The notes under the pieces were generated by a model that was not told the DNA's origin, ran no database searches, and saw nothing but the letters and a program-made list of their open reading frames with translations. Below are positions 61,839 to 64,000 of a DNA stretch of 64,000 nucleotides, in pieces. Both the position numbers and the translations under genes were made by a program. This stretch comes from Pseudomonadales bacterium (GTDB lineage Bacteria; Pseudomonadota; Gammaproteobacteria; Pseudomonadales; Ketobacteraceae): NCBI GenBank assembly GCA_020062665.1, contig JAGUVW010000040.1, forward strand, positions 94,730 to 158,729. The letters are read 5' to 3'. The first letter of the stretch is position 1. Each line of letters starts with the position of its first letter.

Positions 61839-63291
61839 ACCAGACACTTCCATCCTGTGCCAGCAGCAGCGTGGCACCAGCGGGGCCCCACGTGCCCGCC
61901 GCATAATATTCCGGTGGCGCGCTGGTGCTTTCCCAGTGCTGCAGAATTGGATCGACCCACGACCAGGCTTCTTCCAATTCATCCTGGCGCAGGAACAGGG
62001 TTTGATCGCCGTTGACTACATCCAGCAGCAGGCGCTCGTACGCTTCCGGCGAACGCTTGTTGCCGCGTACCGACGGACTCAGGTTGAGGTCAATCGTGCG
62101 CACATCCATGCCGGGGCCAAGCCGCTTGCCGCAGAGTTTCAGTGTGATCGATTCATTGGGCTGCAGCGTGATCACCAATTGGTTGTTCATCATCTGGCCC
62201 TTCGCTGTCGCGAAAATCCAATGCGGAATTTCCTTGAACTGCACCACGATTTCGCAGCTGCGCCGGGGCAGACGTTTGCCCGTGCGCAGATAGAATGGCA
62301 CGCCTGACCAGCGCATGTTGTCGATCAGCACTTTCAGCGCGACGAAGGTTTCCACGTTACTGGAATCGCTGACACCTTCTTCCTCGCAATAGCCCAGGCA
62401 TTCCTTGCCATCCACGATGCCAGCGGTGTATTGCCCGCGCACTACCTGATGGTTGATGTTGCCGTCCTGCAGTGGCCGCAGTGAGCGCAGTACTTTCAGT
62501 TTTTCATCGCGAATGCGATCGGGATCGAGATTCGACGGCGGCTCCATCGCCACGATACACAGCATCTGCAGCAGATGGTTCTGCACGATGTCCCGCAGCG
62601 CGCCGGTTTCCTCATAGAACTCGCCACGGCTTTCAACGCCGATGGATTCGGACACCGAAATCTGGATGTGATCGATGTAGTGATGATTCCACAAGGACTC
62701 GAACAGTGGATTGGCAAAGCGCAGCACCAGCAGGTTCTGCACGGTTTCCTTGCCCAGATAGTGGTCGATGCGATAGATCTGGGATTCGGTGAAATAATTC
62801 GACATCTGACCGCTGATGGTTTGCGCCGACGCCAGATTGCGGCCGATGGGCTTTTCCAGCACTACCCGCGACGATGGCGTGATGAAATCATGGCTGCCCA
62901 GACTGGAGGCGATCTGCCCGTAAAGCGACGAGTGAGTGGAAAAGTAGAATACCCGGGGGCGCTGGTCGCTGCTCAGATGTTCCCTCAGCGCGCGGTAGGA
63001 TTCCGATTTGTGCGCGTCGATGGATACGTAATGCAAATGTTTGGAAAACTGCTGCCAGCTGACTTCATCCCAGGATTCCACTGGCAGATACTGTTGCAGC
63101 TTGGCTTCGACCCGTTCCAGAAAAACATCACGGCGGGTGAGAGAGCGTCCCACGCACACCACGCGGGTGCCTGGCTGGAACGGATTGGAACGATAGACGT
63201 GATAGAGCGCCGGGAGCAGTTTGCGCAGCGCCAGATCGCCACTACCGCCGAAGAGGATGAAGTCGAACAACGGATTGCCGGACTCTTTCAT
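61822..63291 (-). CDS. zwf: Glucose-6-phosphate 1-dehydrogenase
   Basis: A 489-residue NADP-linked dehydrogenase that starts the Entner-Doudoroff and oxidative pentose-phosphate routes. The coenzyme fold is LFGGSGDLALRKLLPALY, the catalytic site is RIDHYLGKETVQNL, and EKPIGRNL and the loop GPGMDVRTIDL are typical. The ATG at 63291 has ggggagcacc ahead. It heads the zwf-pgl-edd-eda operon. HexR, the usual repressor gene next to zwf in pseudomonads, is absent; galU lies divergently instead. Confidence 0.96.
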   Translation of the reverse strand: MKESGNPLFDFILFGGSGDLALRKLLPALYHVYRSNPFQPGTRVVCVGRSLTRRDVFLERVEAKLQQYLPVESWDEVSWQQFSKHLHYVSIDAHKSESYRALREHLSSDQRPRVFYFSTHSSLYGQIASSLGSHDFITPSSRVVLEKPIGRNLASAQTISGQMSNYFTESQIYRIDHYLGKETVQNLLVLRFANPLFESLWNHHYIDHIQISVSESIGVESRGEFYEETGALRDIVQNHLLQMLCIVAMEPPSNLDPDRIRDEKLKVLRSLRPLQDGNINHQVVRGQYTAGIVDGKECLGYCEEEGVSDSSNVETFVALKVLIDNMRWSGVPFYLRTGKRLPRRSCEIVVQFKEIPHWIFATAKGQMMNNQLVITLQPNESITLKLCGKRLGPGMDVRTIDLNLSPSVRGNKRSPEAYERLLLDVVNGDQTLFLRQDELEEAWSWVDPILQHWESTSAPPEYYAAGTWGPAGATLLLAQDGSVWYEGVK

Positions 63292-63328
63292 GGTGCTCCC
63301 CAGGCCATCAGACCGCAGAAACCTTTCA

Positions 63329-63353
63329 TCAGTATAACTGACTGTTTTGACAG
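63329..63353. promoter_or_regulatory. Paired dyads between zwf and galU
   Basis: Two adjacent inverted repeats: TCAGT-ATA-ACTGA at 63329-63341 and CTGT-TTTG-ACAG at 63342-63353. The first contains TATACT on the zwf strand, a possible -10 box, but no good -35 lies at 17 bases. The pair may be an operator for zwf, for galU, or for both. Confidence 0.4.
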
Positions 63354-63478
63354 ATGTGGTACTAATCACAAGCCAATTCGCCCGGCTGGAAGATACCCCC
63401 CCGGAGCGTGTAGAATTCGCGCAGTTCGGCCTTTGTGCACCATTTCAGTTCCAATCAGCCTTAACCTGGATGTTAGCC

Positions 63479-64000
63479 ATGCTCACTAAATGTATCTTCC
63501 CGGTCGCCGGATACGGTACCCGCTTCCTGCCCGCCACCAAGTCACAGCCCAAGGAAATGCTGCCCATCGTCAACAAGCCCCTGGTGCAATACGGGGTGGA
63601 AGAAGCCATGGAAGCCGGTCTGACCGATATCGGATTCGTGACTGGACGGGGCAAACGCGCCATCGCCGACCACTTCGATATCAGTTACGAGCTGGAGCAC
63701 CAGATCCGCGGCACCGGCAAGGAAAAGTACCTGGACAGCATTCGCAAGGTCATCAACAGCTGCACCTTCACCTACACCCGCCAGTCGGAAATGAAAGGCC
63801 TCGGCCATGCCATTCTGACCTCTCGCGTCATGGTGGGCGATCAACCGTTCGGCGTGATCCTGGCGGACGACCTCTGCGTAGAGCAGTCCGAAGGCGTCAT
63901 GACCCAGATGGTGAAACTCTACAAGCAGTTCCGCTGCAGCATTGTGGCGATTGAAGAAGTGCCGATGGCGGACATTTCCCGCTATGGTGTGATCGCCGGC
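63479..64000 (+). CDS. galU: UTP-glucose-1-phosphate uridylyltransferase (truncated by the window edge)
   Basis: The first 174 codons of GalU, which runs off the right edge. The nucleotide-binding start is KCIFPVAGYGTRFLPATKS, followed by PKEMLPIVNKPLVQYGVEEA, then RQSEMKGLGHAIL and LADDLCV, all diagnostic. It makes UDP-glucose from the glucose-1-phosphate supplied by pgm. It is read away from zwf across a gap of about 190 bases that holds two dyads. Its closeness to the polysaccharide operon is consistent with supplying precursors, but GalU also serves lipopolysaccharide. Confidence 0.95.
   Translation, partial: MLTKCIFPVAGYGTRFLPATKSQPKEMLPIVNKPLVQYGVEEAMEAGLTDIGFVTGRGKRAIADHFDISYELEHQIRGTGKEKYLDSIRKVINSCTFTYTRQSEMKGLGHAILTSRVMVGDQPFGVILADDLCVEQSEGVMTQMVKLYKQFRCSIVAIEEVPMADISRYGVIAG

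Noticed and set aside
1..64000. CRISPR arrays, insertion sequences, rRNA genes, toxin-antitoxin pairs
   Set aside because: I saw no regularly spaced repeats, transposase motifs, rRNA sequence or toxin-antitoxin pair anywhere in the window.

Overview
The window reads as chromosomal DNA of a GC-rich gammaproteobacterium. Supporting signs are the order gacA-uvrC-pgsA-tRNA-Gly-tRNA-Cys (familiar from pseudomonads and relatives), a ubiG/ppnN/pgm neighbourhood, a zwf-pgl-edd-eda Entner-Doudoroff operon, and a prsK-prsR-prsT exopolysaccharide regulatory set. A marine Pseudomonadales/Oceanospirillales lineage (Alcanivorax- or Ketobacter-like) would fit, but that is inference. No rRNA, CRISPR array or insertion sequence was seen.

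Layout. 1-3615 is the right end of an integrative element: a RepA-like P-loop ATPase, an AlpA-type DNA-binding protein and a P4-type tyrosine integrase. It ends in a severed 3' half of a tRNA-Ser(UGA) gene, which is the attachment-site scar. 3797-10553 is core DNA: a YebC-family regulator, a membrane-bound class III nucleotide cyclase, gacA, uvrC (with a problematic start), pgsA, tRNA-Gly and tRNA-Cys. 10632-16030 is an accessory cassette: a sulfotransferase, an APS kinase (which makes the PAPS donor), an SDR, a DUF1214 protein and an SRPBCC protein. It is read divergently from a TetR regulator, and two similar operator-like 16-mers lie near the two predicted transcription starts. 16031-25665 is mixed housekeeping: tRNA-Leu, a secreted CxxCH protein, a cyclic-nucleotide-binding protein, a DUF2189 membrane protein, ubiG, ppnN, pgm, a crotonase and a DUF2806-like protein.

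25753-39251 is dense in cyclic-di-GMP genes. It holds a 1311-aa PilZ-DUF1631-GGDEF-EAL protein, a voltage-sensor-like membrane protein without a pore, an amidase and an HD-GYP phosphodiesterase. Next comes a locus that interleaves YfiR/YfiN-type signalling with a two-partner secretion pair: a TpsB transporter and an unusually small TpsA-like exoprotein, followed by a YfaZ-like porin. 39586-46182 holds a SPOR-domain protein and then an exopolysaccharide operon of the exosortase-associated type: a sugar-phosphate transferase, a Wza-like lipoprotein, a chain-length protein, a BY-kinase-like ATPase lacking its Walker A lysine, and a beta-barrel. On the opposite strand, 54648-46264 is one operon: a second DUF1631 protein, then prsK, prsR and prsT. 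No exosortase or PEP-CTERM protein is visible here.

54813-58697 encodes methylmalonyl-CoA metabolism (meaB, scpA, and the epimerase on the other strand). 58705-63291 is the Entner-Doudoroff operon. A galU that runs off the right edge is divergent from zwf, with two dyads between them. Taken together, pgm and galU would make UDP-glucose for the polysaccharide machinery, and several c-di-GMP proteins are placed so that they could control the matrix and surface adhesin. The most unusual items are the YfiR/YfiN-two-partner-secretion locus, the self-contained PAPS/sulfotransferase cassette, the poreless voltage sensor and the paired DUF1631 proteins.
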